Origin: Clavibacter sp. VKM Ac-2873
Lineage (GTDB): Bacteria; Actinomycetota; Actinomycetes; Actinomycetales; Microbacteriaceae
Assembly: GCF_015351075.1 (NCBI RefSeq)
Contig: NZ_JADKRS010000001.1
Coordinates: 620,001 to 684,000, forward strand
Length of the DNA: 64,000 nucleotides
Direction: 5' to 3'
A model generated the notes under the pieces. It saw only the letters and a list, made by a program, of their open reading frames with translations, did not search any database and had not been told where the DNA came from. Every line of letters starts with the position of its first letter. Position 1 is the stretch's first letter. Shown one piece after another: positions 27,804-36,960 of the stretch. The translations under genes were made by a program, and so were the position numbers.

Positions 27804-28802
27804 GTGGCCACCATCGCCCCCGTGCCGGTCGGCCCCGACACCGACGCGCGGAGCGCCGACCGGCGGGGCGCGGCCGGGTCGGGCCGGGGATCGGGCGGGC
27901 CGTCGCCGGTCCGCCCGGGCCGGGCCCGCGCCCGCGCGCTCCGCACCGGCGCGCGCACCGTCCCGCTGCTGCCCGCGATCGTCCTGCTCGCCCTGTTCCT
28001 CCTCGGCCCCGTGATCTCGAGCCTCTACGGCTCCTTCACCGACGCGTCCCTCACCGGGTACGCGGCCGGCGGCGCGCGGTTCATCGGCTTCGACAACTAC
28101 ACGGCGCTCTTCGCGGACCCCGACTTCCCGAAGTCGGTGCTCCTCACGCTCGCCTTCGTGTTCTTCTCCGCGGTCGTGGGACAGAACGTCGTGGGCCTCG
28201 GGCTCGCGCTCCTCATGCGGCAGGGCGACCGCGTCGTGCGGGCCGTCGTCGGCACCTTCGTCATCGCGGCCTGGGTGCTGCCGGAGATCGTGGCCGCGTT
28301 CGCCGCGTACGCGTTCTTCAACGACTCCGGCACGCTCAACACGGTCCTCGGGTTCTTCGGGATCCCGGGCGCGAACTGGCTCTACGGGCTGCCGCTGCTG
28401 TCGGTGATCCTCGCGAACGTGTGGCGCGGATCCGCCTTCTCGATGCTCGTCTACGCGGCCGCCGTGCAGGAGGTGCCGCCGGAGATCACCGAGTCGGCGG
28501 AGGTGGACGGCGCGACCGGCTGGCAGCGGCTCGTCTTCATCACGCTGCCGGTGATCCGCCGCAGCATCTCGACCAACCTGATGCTCACCACGCTGCAGAC
28601 GCTCTCGGTCTTCACCCTCATCTTCGTGATGACGGGCGGCGGCCCCGGCACCAGCAGCGCGACCCTGCCGATCCTCGCCTACCAGGAGGCGTTCCAGTTC
28701 TCGCAGCTGGGCTTCGGCACCGCGATCGCGACGATCATGCTCCTCGTCGGAGCCGTGTTCAGCGTGATCTACATCAGGGCCCTGCGCCCGGAGGTGGATT
28801 GA
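27804..28802 (+). CDS. ABC sugar transporter permease (MalF-type)
   Basis: A 332-residue permease beginning at a GTG three bases after the binding-protein stop. After a Gly/Arg-rich N-terminal tail of ~45 residues come six helices (first VPLLPAIVLLALFLLGPVISSLYGSF). The EAA loop is PPEITESAEVDGATGWQRLVFITLPVIRR (EAA---G pattern), which contacts the ATPase. It pairs with the next permease. No ATPase gene is present in the operon, so a shared MsmK/MsmX-type ATPase encoded elsewhere must energise it. Confidence 0.93.
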   Translation: MATIAPVPVGPDTDARSADRRGAAGSGRGSGGPSPVRPGRARARALRTGARTVPLLPAIVLLALFLLGPVISSLYGSFTDASLTGYAAGGARFIGFDNYTALFADPDFPKSVLLTLAFVFFSAVVGQNVVGLGLALLMRQGDRVVRAVVGTFVIAAWVLPEIVAAFAAYAFFNDSGTLNTVLGFFGIPGANWLYGLPLLSVILANVWRGSAFSMLVYAAAVQEVPPEITESAEVDGATGWQRLVFITLPVIRRSISTNLMLTTLQTLSVFTLIFVMTGGGPGTSSATLPILAYQEAFQFSQLGFGTAIATIMLLVGAVFSVIYIRALRPEVD

Positions 28803-28804
28803 CC

Positions 28805-29722
28805 ATGGCCGTGACCCCGACGGCGCCGGCACCCGCCCGCGCCTCCCGCTCGCCCCTGTCCCGCCGCGCGGCCCGCCAGCCGGGTTCCCGCATGACCTCG
28901 CCGAGCGGCCGCGTGATGCGCCAGGTGGCGAACGGCGTGCTCGTCGTCGTCGCCCTGTGCTTCGCCGTGCCGCTCGTGTGGCTCGTGCTCGCGGCCTTCG
29001 ACCCGTCGGCCACGCTGTCGGCGAAGGTGCCGGCCGAGTTCACGCTGGAGAACTTCCGCGCCGTGCTGACGCCGGAGATCTCCTTCATCCCGCTGATGAA
29101 CAGCCTCGTGCTCTCGGGCGGCTGCGCGATCGTGACGGTGGTGGTCGCGATCCTCGCGGCCTACCCGCTGTCGCGGTACCGGATGCGCATCAACAAGCCG
29201 TTCCTCTACGGGATCCTGTTCGGCACGTGCCTGCCCATCACCGCGATGATGGTGCCCGTCTACAGCCTCTTCGTCACGCTCGACCTCATCGACTCGATCG
29301 CCGGCACGGTCTTCTTCCTCGCCGCCACGAGCCTGCCGATGGCGATCTGGATGGCGAAGAACTTCATGGACTCGGTGCCCATCTCCCTCGAGGAGGCGGC
29401 GTGGACCGACGGCGCGTCGATGATGCGCACGCTCACCCACATCGTCGTGCCGCTCATGCGCCCGGGGATCGCGGTGGTGTTCATCTTCGTGTTCATCCAG
29501 GCGTGGGGGAACTTCTTCGTGCCCTTCATCCTGCTGCTGAGCCCGGACAAGCAGCCGGCCGCCGTCAGCATCTTCAACTTCTTCGGCCAGTACGGCAGCG
29601 TGGCCTACGGACAGCTCGCGGCGTTCTCGCTCGTCTACTCGGTGCCCGTCATCGCGCTGTACGTCCTCGTCTCGCGCACGCTCGGCGGGTCGAACGCGCT
29701 CGCCGGCGCCGTGAAGGGCTGA
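28805..29722 (+). CDS. ABC sugar transporter permease (MalG-type)
   Basis: A 305-residue second permease, starting two bases after the first. It has six helices with the ~75-residue extracytoplasmic segment after helix 1 (FDPSATLSAKVPAEFTLENFRAVL), as usual for MalG types. The EAA loop is VPISLEEAAWTDGASMMRTLTHIVVPLMRPG. It forms the heterodimeric channel with the upstream permease. The C-terminus (RTLGGSNALAGAVKG) matches the conserved ...GLTAGAVKG ending of sugar permeases. Confidence 0.94.
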   Translation: MAVTPTAPAPARASRSPLSRRAARQPGSRMTSPSGRVMRQVANGVLVVVALCFAVPLVWLVLAAFDPSATLSAKVPAEFTLENFRAVLTPEISFIPLMNSLVLSGGCAIVTVVVAILAAYPLSRYRMRINKPFLYGILFGTCLPITAMMVPVYSLFVTLDLIDSIAGTVFFLAATSLPMAIWMAKNFMDSVPISLEEAAWTDGASMMRTLTHIVVPLMRPGIAVVFIFVFIQAWGNFFVPFILLLSPDKQPAAVSIFNFFGQYGSVAYGQLAAFSLVYSVPVIALYVLVSRTLGGSNALAGAVKG

Positions 29723-29837
29723 CCCGCGCGCATCCCCTGCACCACCCCGCACCACCCGCCGCCGGACGCCGACGCCCGCGCGGCGCACGCTGGAGACACC
29801 CGCCCGCGGTCAGCCGCGCCACCGACTGGAGACGACC

Positions 29838-32800
29838 ATGCCCCCCACCACCGCGCTCGCCGAGGCCCGCATCGAGCGGTTCGTCCGCGACCGGCTCACC
29901 CCCAACGTCCACCGGCGCCGGATCCCGCTCGCGATCGAGGCGTGGGACGCCCCCGGCGAGCCCGTGCCGTTCGCGGAGGCCGTGCGGCAGGAGCTCCGGC
30001 CGTTCGCGGTCGGCACCCCGTGGAGCCGCGCGTGGGGCACCACCTGGTTCCACGTCACCGGGACCGTGCCGGAGGACCCCGATGCCGAGGGGACCGCGCT
30101 CGAGGTGCTCGTCGACCTCGGCTTCAGCGACCGCCAGCCCGGGTTCCAGGCCGAGGGGCTCGTCTACCGGCCGGACGGCAGCGTCGTGAAGGCCATCGAG
30201 CCGTACAACGGCTACGTGCCGCTCGTGGGCGTCGGGGCGGGCACCGGGCCGGGCACGCGCATCGACCTCTGGATCGAGGCCGCGTCGAACCCCGACATCG
30301 GCGGCGACTCCTTCCACGGCGAGACGCCGCTCGGCGATCCCGCGACCGCGGGCGACGACCCCATCTACGCGCTCCGCACCATGGACCTCGCGTGGCGCGA
30401 CCTGGCCGTCTGGGAGCTCGACCGCGACGTCTGGACGCTGCGGGGGCTCCTGGGCCAGCTGGATCCGGCGTCCTCCCGCCGCGCCGAGATCCTCGCGGCC
30501 CTCGAGCGCATGTGCGATGCGGTGGATCCCGACGACGTCGCCGGCACGGCCCCCGCCGGCCGACGGGCGCTCGAGGCCGTGCTCGCCGCCCCGGCGCACG
30601 CCAGCGCGCACCGCGTCACGGCGGTCGGGCACGCGCACATCGACTCCGCCTGGCTCTGGCCGGTGCGCGAGACGCGCCGCAAGGTCGCGCGCACCTTCTC
30701 CAACGTGCTCGCGCTCATGGACGAGGATCCGGACTTCGTCTTCGCCGCCTCCAGCGCCCAGCAGTACGCCTGGTTGAAGGAGGACCACCCGGGGCTGTTC
30801 GCGCGGCTCCGTCAGCGCGTCGCGGAGGGCCGGTTCGTGCCCGTCGGGGGCATGTGGGTCGAGTCGGACACGAACATGCCGGGCGGCGAGGCGCTCGTGC
30901 GGCAGCTCGTGCACGGCAAGCGGTTCTTCCTCGAGGAGTTCGGGATCGACTCCCGCGAGGTGTGGCTACCGGACTCGTTCGGCTACACGGGCGCGCTGCC
31001 GCAGATCGTGCGCGGAGCCGGGGCCGAGTACTTCTTCACGCAGAAGCAGTCGTGGAACGAGACGAACACGATGCCGCACCACACCTTCCTCTGGGAGGGG
31101 ATCGACGGCAGCCGCGTGTTCACGCACTTCCCGCCGGTGGACTCCTACAACTCCGACCTCTCCGGCGAGGACCTCGCGCGCGCCGAGCGCCAGCACGCCG
31201 AGAAGGCCGTGAGCAACGCCTCCATCGTCCCGTTCGGCTGGGGCGACGGCGGCGGCGGGCCGACCCGCGAGATGACGGCCGCCGCCCACCGCACCCGAGA
31301 CCTGGAGGGGTCGCCGCGCGTGACGCTCGGCACGCCGCTCGAGTTCTTCGACGCGGCGAAGGCCGAGATCCGGGATCCGCACGTGTGGTCGGGCGAGATG
31401 TACCTCGAGTTCCACCGCGGCACCTACACGTCGCAGGCGCGCACGAAGCAGGGCAACCGGCGCAGCGAGCACCTGCTGCGCGAGGCCGAGCTGTGGCTCG
31501 CGACCGCGGCCGTCCGCGACCTCGTCGCGTACCCGCACGACGAGCTCGACGCGCTGTGGCGCACCGTGCTGCTGCTGCAGTTCCACGACATCCTGCCGGG
31601 CACCTCCATCGCGTGGGTGCACCAGGAGGCCGAGCGCGAGCACGCCCGCGTGCAGGGGCGGCTGCGCGAGCTCGTCGCGGAGGCGCAGGGCGCGCTCGCG
31701 GGATCCGGCGACCGGCGCATCGCGTTCAACGCAGCACCCGTGGACGCGGAAGGCGTGGGCGCCCTGTCGGCCGCGGTCGTGGATCCCGCGCCCGCCTCCC
31801 CCGCGCCCGTCGCGGACGGCGACGGCTGGGTCCTCGACAACGGCCTCGTCCGCGCGCGGTTCGACGCCGACGGCACGGTGTCCTCGCTGGTCGACGCCGC
31901 CTCCGGCCGCGACCTCGTCGCCCCCGGTCAGCGCCTCGGCCTCCTGCAGCTGTTCCGGGACACCCCGAACCAGTGGGACGCGTGGGACATCGACGACGCC
32001 TACCGCCGCAACCGCACGGACCTCATCGACGTCGCATCGGTCCGGATCGACGGCGCGGCCCTCGTGGTCGAGCGCGCGTTCGGCGCCTCGCGCGTCACCC
32101 AGACGTGGACGCTGCCGGCCGGCGAGCCGGAGCTGCAGGTGGTAACCGACGTCGACTGGCACGAGCGGCAGAAGCTCCTCAAGCTCGCGTTCCCCCTCGA
32201 CGTGCACGCCGACCGGGCCGCCTCCGAGGTGCAGTTCGGGCACGTCCAGCGCGTCACGCACGCGAACACGTCGTGGGAGACCGCGCGCTTCGAGACGGTC
32301 GCGCACCGCTGGGTGCACGTGGGCGAGCCCGGCTTCGGGGTCGCGGTCGCGAACGACGCGACGTACGGGCACGACGTGACCCGGATCCCCCGCCCCGACG
32401 GCGGCAGCGCGACCCTCGTGCGCCAGTCGCTCCTGCGGGCGCCCGTGTTCCCCGACCCGCACGCCGACCAGGGCCGGCACGTGCTGCGTTCCGCCGTCCG
32501 GGTCGCGCCGGATGTGCTCGACGCCGCCGACGCGGGCTACCGGCTCAACCTGCCGGTGCGCGAGGTCCGGGGCGACCACGGCGTCGCCCCGCTCGTCGCC
32601 TCGTCGAACGCGGCCGTCGTGGTCGAGGCCGTCAAGCTCGCCGAGGACCGCTCGGGCGACGTCGTCGTGCGGCTCTACGAGGCGCGCGGCGGCCGCGAGC
32701 GCACGGTCGTGCGGGTGGATGCGGCGGCCGGCCTCGGCGACGCCGTCCGCACCGACCTCCTGGAGCGGCCCCTCGAGGGTTCCGTGGCGGGGCCGTCCGC

Positions 32801-32864
32801 CGACGGGGTCGAGCTGACCCTGCGGCCGTTCGAGATCGCGACCCTGCGGTTCGCCCGCCGCTAG
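29838..32864 (+). CDS. Alpha-mannosidase, glycoside hydrolase family 38
   Basis: A 1008-residue enzyme of normal length for bacterial GH38. The catalytic core has the zinc motif VGHAHIDSAWLWPVRETRRK (about residue 265), the nucleophile Asp in WVESDTNMPGGEALVRQ (about residue 340), SFGYTGALPQI, and the zinc-binding His in LQFHDILPGTSIAWVHQ (about residue 585). The C-terminal beta domains follow (DWHERQKLLKLAFPLDVHAD). There is no signal peptide, so it acts in the cytoplasm on imported mannosides. It is the last gene of the ROK-regulated uptake operon. TGGAG lies before the ATG and the same CTGGAGAC octamer also occurs at 29790. Confidence 0.95.
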   Translation: MPPTTALAEARIERFVRDRLTPNVHRRRIPLAIEAWDAPGEPVPFAEAVRQELRPFAVGTPWSRAWGTTWFHVTGTVPEDPDAEGTALEVLVDLGFSDRQPGFQAEGLVYRPDGSVVKAIEPYNGYVPLVGVGAGTGPGTRIDLWIEAASNPDIGGDSFHGETPLGDPATAGDDPIYALRTMDLAWRDLAVWELDRDVWTLRGLLGQLDPASSRRAEILAALERMCDAVDPDDVAGTAPAGRRALEAVLAAPAHASAHRVTAVGHAHIDSAWLWPVRETRRKVARTFSNVLALMDEDPDFVFAASSAQQYAWLKEDHPGLFARLRQRVAEGRFVPVGGMWVESDTNMPGGEALVRQLVHGKRFFLEEFGIDSREVWLPDSFGYTGALPQIVRGAGAEYFFTQKQSWNETNTMPHHTFLWEGIDGSRVFTHFPPVDSYNSDLSGEDLARAERQHAEKAVSNASIVPFGWGDGGGGPTREMTAAAHRTRDLEGSPRVTLGTPLEFFDAAKAEIRDPHVWSGEMYLEFHRGTYTSQARTKQGNRRSEHLLREAELWLATAAVRDLVAYPHDELDALWRTVLLLQFHDILPGTSIAWVHQEAEREHARVQGRLRELVAEAQGALAGSGDRRIAFNAAPVDAEGVGALSAAVVDPAPASPAPVADGDGWVLDNGLVRARFDADGTVSSLVDAASGRDLVAPGQRLGLLQLFRDTPNQWDAWDIDDAYRRNRTDLIDVASVRIDGAALVVERAFGASRVTQTWTLPAGEPELQVVTDVDWHERQKLLKLAFPLDVHADRAASEVQFGHVQRVTHANTSWETARFETVAHRWVHVGEPGFGVAVANDATYGHDVTRIPRPDGGSATLVRQSLLRAPVFPDPHADQGRHVLRSAVRVAPDVLDAADAGYRLNLPVREVRGDHGVAPLVASSNAAVVVEAVKLAEDRSGDVVVRLYEARGGRERTVVRVDAAAGLGDAVRTDLLERPLEGSVAGPSADGVELTLRPFEIATLRFARR

Positions 32865-32891
32865 TCGCGCGTCGTGCGGTGGGGCGCCCGG

Positions 32892-33533
32892 TCAGTCGAC
32901 CGCGGCCCGCCCCGCCGCGAGGCGCGCGACCCGCGCGGTCTCGGCGTGCTCGGCCCGCCAGAACGCGGCGTCGCCCTCGGGCAGGTTGCCGCTGTCCGGG
33001 CGGAGTCCCGCGGCTCCGTCCACGAGCTCGCGGAGGACGTCCGCGTGCCCCGCGTGCCGGTTCAGTTCCGCGATGAGGTGCACCGCGATCCGCTGCACCG
33101 TCACGACCCCGGCCTCCCCCGGCCACCAGGGCACGCGGCCGACGGCGTCGAGCGGCAGCGCCCGGAGCGTGGCCTCGGAGTGCGCGCCGACCCGCTCGGA
33201 GAGGCCCACGATGTCGGCGCGCGACTCCTCCGCGGTCGCGCGCATGTCGGCGTTCGGCGGCGCGTCCTCCTCCATCCACGGCAGCTCCTCGGGGAACGGC
33301 CGGCCGAAGACGGAGCCGAGGTAGCCCGCCTCCACGCCCGCCGCGTGCTTCACGAGCCCGAGCAGGTTGGATCCCGTCGGCACGAGCGGCCGGCGGACGT
33401 CGTGCTCGCCCAGGCCCTCGAGCTTCCAGACGAGCGCCTCCCGGGCCAGGCGGAGGTGGCGGATGAGGTCGTCGCGCACGGCGTCGTCGCCGTGCTCGGG
33501 CGGGAGGGTGGATGAGGGCTGCGCTGCGGTCAT
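32892..33533 (-). CDS. DinB/DUF664 family protein
   Basis: A 213-residue four-helix protein of the DinB-like superfamily. The three metal-ligand histidines are visible in LLGLVKHAAGVEAGYLG and in HLIAELNRHAGHADVLRELVDG. The segment PWWPGEAGVVTVQRIAVHLIAEL is typical of actinobacterial DUF664 members. Related enzymes are metal-dependent transferases that use mycothiol or bacillithiol; the substrate here is unknown. GAGGCT lies six bases upstream of the ATG. It is convergent with the mannosidase gene. Confidence 0.85.
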   Translation of the reverse strand: MTAAQPSSTLPPEHGDDAVRDDLIRHLRLAREALVWKLEGLGEHDVRRPLVPTGSNLLGLVKHAAGVEAGYLGSVFGRPFPEELPWMEEDAPPNADMRATAEESRADIVGLSERVGAHSEATLRALPLDAVGRVPWWPGEAGVVTVQRIAVHLIAELNRHAGHADVLRELVDGAAGLRPDSGNLPEGDAAFWRAEHAETARVARLAAGRAAVD

Positions 33534-33539
33534 GCCGCG

Positions 33540-33545
33540 AGCCTC
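33540..33545 (-). promoter_or_regulatory. -10-like box GAGGCT before the DinB gene
   Basis: GAGGCT on the minus strand, six bases, then ATG at 33533. An identical hexamer at the same spacing precedes the ATPase at 55407. Confidence 0.35.
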
Positions 33546-33697
33546 CCAGCCACCGCCGACGCGCGTCCAGCCCCGAGGGTCGATCCCCCGCGTCGATCGC
33601 GTGCCCCGGACAGGGGGCGCGCGACGGTCCGGCCCTGGCCCGGCCGCCCAGGAGGATGGACGGGGGCCGACGACCGACCCCGGACCGGGAGGCCCGC

Positions 33698-34441
33698 ATG
33701 GACGCCGACGACACGACCGCCGATGGCGCGGCCGCCATCGACGCCGACGGTCCCGCCGACCCGGGCCATGGCAGGCGCTCGCTCGCCCGCATCGGCTCCC
33801 GCGCCGTCGTCGCCTGGATCGCCGAGGTCGTGACTCCGCGACGGCGTCTCGTGGCGCTCGGCGTCGCGCTGGTCGCGGGCGTCGCCATGGCGCTGCTGAT
33901 CGAGCCCGTGCTCGCGCGCGTGGACGGCCCCGAGACCGCGCTCCCGGGAGCGATCGTGCTCGGAGCCGTGGTGGGCACCGCTGCGGCCGTGATCCCGGTG
34001 TCGATCTGGCTCGCGCGCGCTATCCGCCAGCACCCTACGGTCGCCGGGACGCACCCGGCGTGGCGGGACACGGCCCTCCTCGACGCCGCCGTGGACCCGC
34101 GCGGCCGGGTAGCCCTCGCCCCCGGGACAGCGGGACGCGTGGCCACGGAGTCCCGCCGGGCGATCGCGCAGGCGGCCGCGCCCGTGCCCGGCGCGCTCGT
34201 CCTCAGCGTCATTGCGCTCGTCGGGCTCCCCGCCTACGCCCTCGCGGGAGATCCCGGCACCCTGCTGTGGTTCGCGCCGATCTACCTGCTCATGTCCGCG
34301 TCGACGCTCTGGACCCAGTCCGTGGCGGCGGGCCGCATGGCACTCCTCCGCGACGCCGCCGACGCGGAGCTCGCCCTCCCCGAGTCCGAGCGCACCGTCG
34401 CGCCGCCCGTCGTGCCGCCGCACGGAAGCCGGCTCCCCTGA
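33698..34441 (+). CDS. Four-helix membrane protein of unknown function
   Basis: A 247-residue protein with an acidic N-terminal tail and four predicted membrane helices in two hairpins: LVALGVALVAGVAMALLIEP, AIVLGAVVGTAAAVIPVSIW, GALVLSVIALVGLPAYALA and LLWFAPIYLLMSASTLW. Between the hairpins lies a ~60-residue soluble loop containing HPAWRDTALLDAAVDPRGR. A ribosome site GGGAGG precedes the ATG. It stands alone between divergent and downstream genes. I do not recognise a family. Confidence 0.65.
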   Translation: MDADDTTADGAAAIDADGPADPGHGRRSLARIGSRAVVAWIAEVVTPRRRLVALGVALVAGVAMALLIEPVLARVDGPETALPGAIVLGAVVGTAAAVIPVSIWLARAIRQHPTVAGTHPAWRDTALLDAAVDPRGRVALAPGTAGRVATESRRAIAQAAAPVPGALVLSVIALVGLPAYALAGDPGTLLWFAPIYLLMSASTLWTQSVAAGRMALLRDAADAELALPESERTVAPPVVPPHGSRLP

Positions 34442-34478
34442 CGAGCGCCGCGCACGGGAAGTTCCCTCGCGCGAGGAA

Positions 34479-34484
34479 TACGCT
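34479..34484 (+). promoter_or_regulatory. -10-like box TACGCT, leaderless start of the alcohol dehydrogenase
   Basis: TACGCT followed by exactly six bases and the ATG at 34491, with no Shine-Dalgarno sequence. An 11-base palindrome, GGGAAGTTCCC, lies at 34456-34466 just upstream. Confidence 0.5.
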
Positions 34485-34490
34485 GGTCCC

Positions 34491-35534
34491 ATGAAGGCCC
34501 TCCAGTACACCCGCATCGGATCCCACCCCGAGGTCGCCGAGATCGAGAAGCCCGTCCCCGGGCCCGGTCAGGTCCTCCTCCGCGTCACCGCCGCCGGCGT
34601 CTGCCACTCGGACGAGTACGTGATGGGCCTCTCGGAGGAGGAGTACCGCGCCGCCGGCTACCCGCTCCCCCTGACGCTCGGCCACGAGGGCGCGGGCGTC
34701 GTCGAGGAGCTGGGCGCGGGCGTCGAGCACCTCGCCGTCGGCGATGCCGTCGCGGTCTACGGCCCGTGGGGCTGCGGCCGCTGCCACGCGTGCGCCGAGG
34801 GCCGGGAGAACTACTGCGAGAACGCCGCGGTCGAGGGGATCCAGCCTCCCGGGCTCGGCGCGCCCGGCGCCATGGCCGAGTACATGATCGTCGACGACCC
34901 GCGCCACCTCGTTCCCCTCGGTGACCTCGACCCCGTGGCCAACGTCTCGCTGACCGACGCCGGCCTCACGCCGTACCACGCGATCAAGACGTCGCTGCCG
35001 AAGCTCGGGGCGGGCACCTTCGCCGTCGTCATCGGCACGGGGGGCCTCGGGCACGTCGGGATCCAGATCCTCCGCGCCCTCAGCGGCGCCACCGTGATCG
35101 CCCTCGACGTGAACGAGGAGAAGCTCGAGCTCGCCCGCCACGTCGGCGCGCACCACACGGTGATCAGCGACCGGGACGCCGCCGACGGCATCCGCGCCAT
35201 CACCGGCGGCCGCGGCGTGCAGGCCGTCTTCGACTTCGTCGGCGCGACCCCCACCATGGCGACGGCCCTCCAGGTCGTCGAGCCCGCGGGCGACGTGACG
35301 ATCGTCGGCATCGGCGGCGGCAGCGTCGAGGTGGGCTTCGGGAGCATCGCGTTCGACGCCGCCGTGCGGATCCCCTACTGGGGCAGCCGCTCCGAGCTGA
35401 TCGAGGTGCTCGACCTCGCGCGCTCCGGGCAGGTGACCGTCGAGACGCAGCGGTACGCGCTGGAGGACGGGCCGGACGCCTACGCCGCGCTCGCGGCGGG
35501 CGCCGTGCGGGGCCGCGCGGTCATCGTCCCGTAG
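34491..35534 (+). CDS. Zinc-dependent NAD(P) alcohol dehydrogenase (MDR family)
   Basis: A 347-residue medium-chain dehydrogenase. Catalytic zinc ligands are in GVCHSDEY (Cys) and LGHEGAGVVEELG (His-Glu). The structural zinc loop CGRCHACAEGRENYC has all four cysteines. The cofactor fold is VVIGTGGLGHVGIQIL, and VIALDVNEEKLELA ends in an Asp that usually favours NAD over NADP. Such enzymes interconvert alcohols and aldehydes. The sequence resembles AdhA/AdhP-type primary alcohol dehydrogenases. It appears monocistronic with a leaderless start. Confidence 0.93.
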   Translation: MKALQYTRIGSHPEVAEIEKPVPGPGQVLLRVTAAGVCHSDEYVMGLSEEEYRAAGYPLPLTLGHEGAGVVEELGAGVEHLAVGDAVAVYGPWGCGRCHACAEGRENYCENAAVEGIQPPGLGAPGAMAEYMIVDDPRHLVPLGDLDPVANVSLTDAGLTPYHAIKTSLPKLGAGTFAVVIGTGGLGHVGIQILRALSGATVIALDVNEEKLELARHVGAHHTVISDRDAADGIRAITGGRGVQAVFDFVGATPTMATALQVVEPAGDVTIVGIGGGSVEVGFGSIAFDAAVRIPYWGSRSELIEVLDLARSGQVTVETQRYALEDGPDAYAALAAGAVRGRAVIVP

Positions 35535-35620
35535 CTCCCCAGCAGCTCGTAAGCCGCGGCTTCTCGGGGCGATGTGCGCCTCCGACAGCGACACGCCGTC
35601 CGCGCTGTGAGTATCCCTGG

Positions 35621-35685
35621 TGCGACGGCGCCGGTGCCATGACATTGTGGGTCGTGGTTGCCCCAGAACCCGGCGCCGCGTCGCA
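35621..35685 (+). promoter_or_regulatory. Long imperfect hairpin upstream of the fatty acid desaturase
   Basis: TGCGACGGCGCCGG at 35621-35634 can pair with CCGGCGCCGCGTCGCA at 35670-35685 (14 pairs, two bulged bases), enclosing ~35 bases. The rest of the 234-base gap before the desaturase shows no consensus promoter. Confidence 0.4.
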
Positions 35686-35768
35686 TCCCCGTGTGACGAC
35701 GACAGACAGCGGCTCGCCGAGGCGATCCGCTCCACCTGGCCGAGAGGCCACGGACGAACGAGCTGACC

Positions 35769-36866
35769 ATGACTGACACCACCGCAGCACCCCGGATCGT
35801 GCTGACCCGACCCAAGCGCGGCGGCGGGACCAACCCCACCACCGAGTACTCGGGTCTCCTCAACACCGTGCGCGACGCCGGTCTCCTCAACCGCCGCGTC
35901 GGCTTCTACGTGCTCATGTTCGCCGGCATCACCGCGGCCCTGGTCGGCCTCGGCGTCGGCTTCGTGCTCCTCGGCCACAGCTGGTTCCAGCTCCTCATCG
36001 CCGCCGGGCTCGGCATCATCTTCACCCAGTTCGCCTTCCTCGCCCACGAGGCCTCGCACCGCCAGGTGTTCGAGTCCGGCAAGGCCAACGACATCGCGGG
36101 CCGCACGCTCGCCAACCTCTTCGTCGGCATCAGCTACTCCTGGTGGATGACGAAGCACTCGCGCCACCACGCCAACCCGAACGTCATGGGCAAGGACCCG
36201 GACATCGAGCGCGACGTCATCTCCTTCACCACGGAGGACGCCGCCCGGGCCAAGGGCATCTACGGCTGGTTCACCCGCCACCAGGGCTACGCGTTCTTCC
36301 CGATCCTCATGTTCGAGGGCCTCAACCTGCACGTCCACGGCTTCCGCACCGTCTTCGGCCGGGGCAAGGTCGACAAGCGCTGGCTCGAGATCTCCATGCT
36401 CTCCACGCGCATCATCGCCTACCTCGCGGTCGTCTTCTTCTTCCTCCCCCTCGGCATGGCGTTCGCGTTCGTGGGCGTCCAGCTCGCCGTCTTCGGCGTC
36501 TACATGGGCGCCTCGTTCGCCCCGAACCACAAGGGCATGCCGGTGCTGCCGAAGGACTCGAAGGTCGACTTCCTCCGCCGCCAGGTGCTCACGTCGCGCA
36601 ACATCAAGAGCACGTGGCTGACCGACATCTACATGGGCGGCCTCAACTACCAGATCGAGCACCACCTCTTCCCGAACATGCCGCGGCCGGCGCTGAAGAA
36701 GGCGCAGATCATCGCCAAGGAGTACTGCGCGACGCACAACATCCCGTACACGGAGACCACGCTGCTGGCCTCCTACGGCATCGTCATCGCGTACCTCAAC
36801 CGCGTGGGCCTCTCGGCCGGCGGCGACCCGTTCGACTGCCCCGCATCGGCGGCGTTCGGACGCTGA
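35769..36866 (+). CDS. Membrane fatty acid (acyl-lipid/acyl-CoA) desaturase
   Basis: A 365-residue membrane desaturase. The three histidine boxes that hold the diiron centre are visible: AFLAHEASHRQVF (HxxxH-type), TKHSRHHANPN (HxxHH) and NYQIEHHLFPNMPRP (QxxHH). Four hydrophobic helices in two pairs flank them. The QIEHH box groups it with linoleoyl-CoA/front-end-like desaturases. It introduces a double bond into membrane acyl chains and so adjusts fluidity. The ATG lies after a 234-base leader. The gene is followed by a strong terminator shared with the convergent AAA gene. Confidence 0.93.
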   Translation: MTDTTAAPRIVLTRPKRGGGTNPTTEYSGLLNTVRDAGLLNRRVGFYVLMFAGITAALVGLGVGFVLLGHSWFQLLIAAGLGIIFTQFAFLAHEASHRQVFESGKANDIAGRTLANLFVGISYSWWMTKHSRHHANPNVMGKDPDIERDVISFTTEDAARAKGIYGWFTRHQGYAFFPILMFEGLNLHVHGFRTVFGRGKVDKRWLEISMLSTRIIAYLAVVFFFLPLGMAFAFVGVQLAVFGVYMGASFAPNHKGMPVLPKDSKVDFLRRQVLTSRNIKSTWLTDIYMGGLNYQIEHHLFPNMPRPALKKAQIIAKEYCATHNIPYTETTLLASYGIVIAYLNRVGLSAGGDPFDCPASAAFGR

Positions 36867-36876
36867 TCCGCGCACT

Positions 36877-36946
36877 CCCGCACGACCCGACGCCTCCCGC
36901 TCGCGCCGCCCACCCGGGCCGCGACCGGGAGGCGTCGTCGTGCGGG
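36877..36946. terminator. Strong bidirectional terminator between desaturase and AAA ATPase genes
   Basis: Bases 36877-36899 pair with 36926-36946 as a 21-bp stem with a two-base bulge. It lies 10 bases after the desaturase stop and 15 bases beyond the convergent gene's stop, so it can serve both. Confidence 0.75.
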
Positions 36947-36960
36947 CCGTGGGTCGCGCG

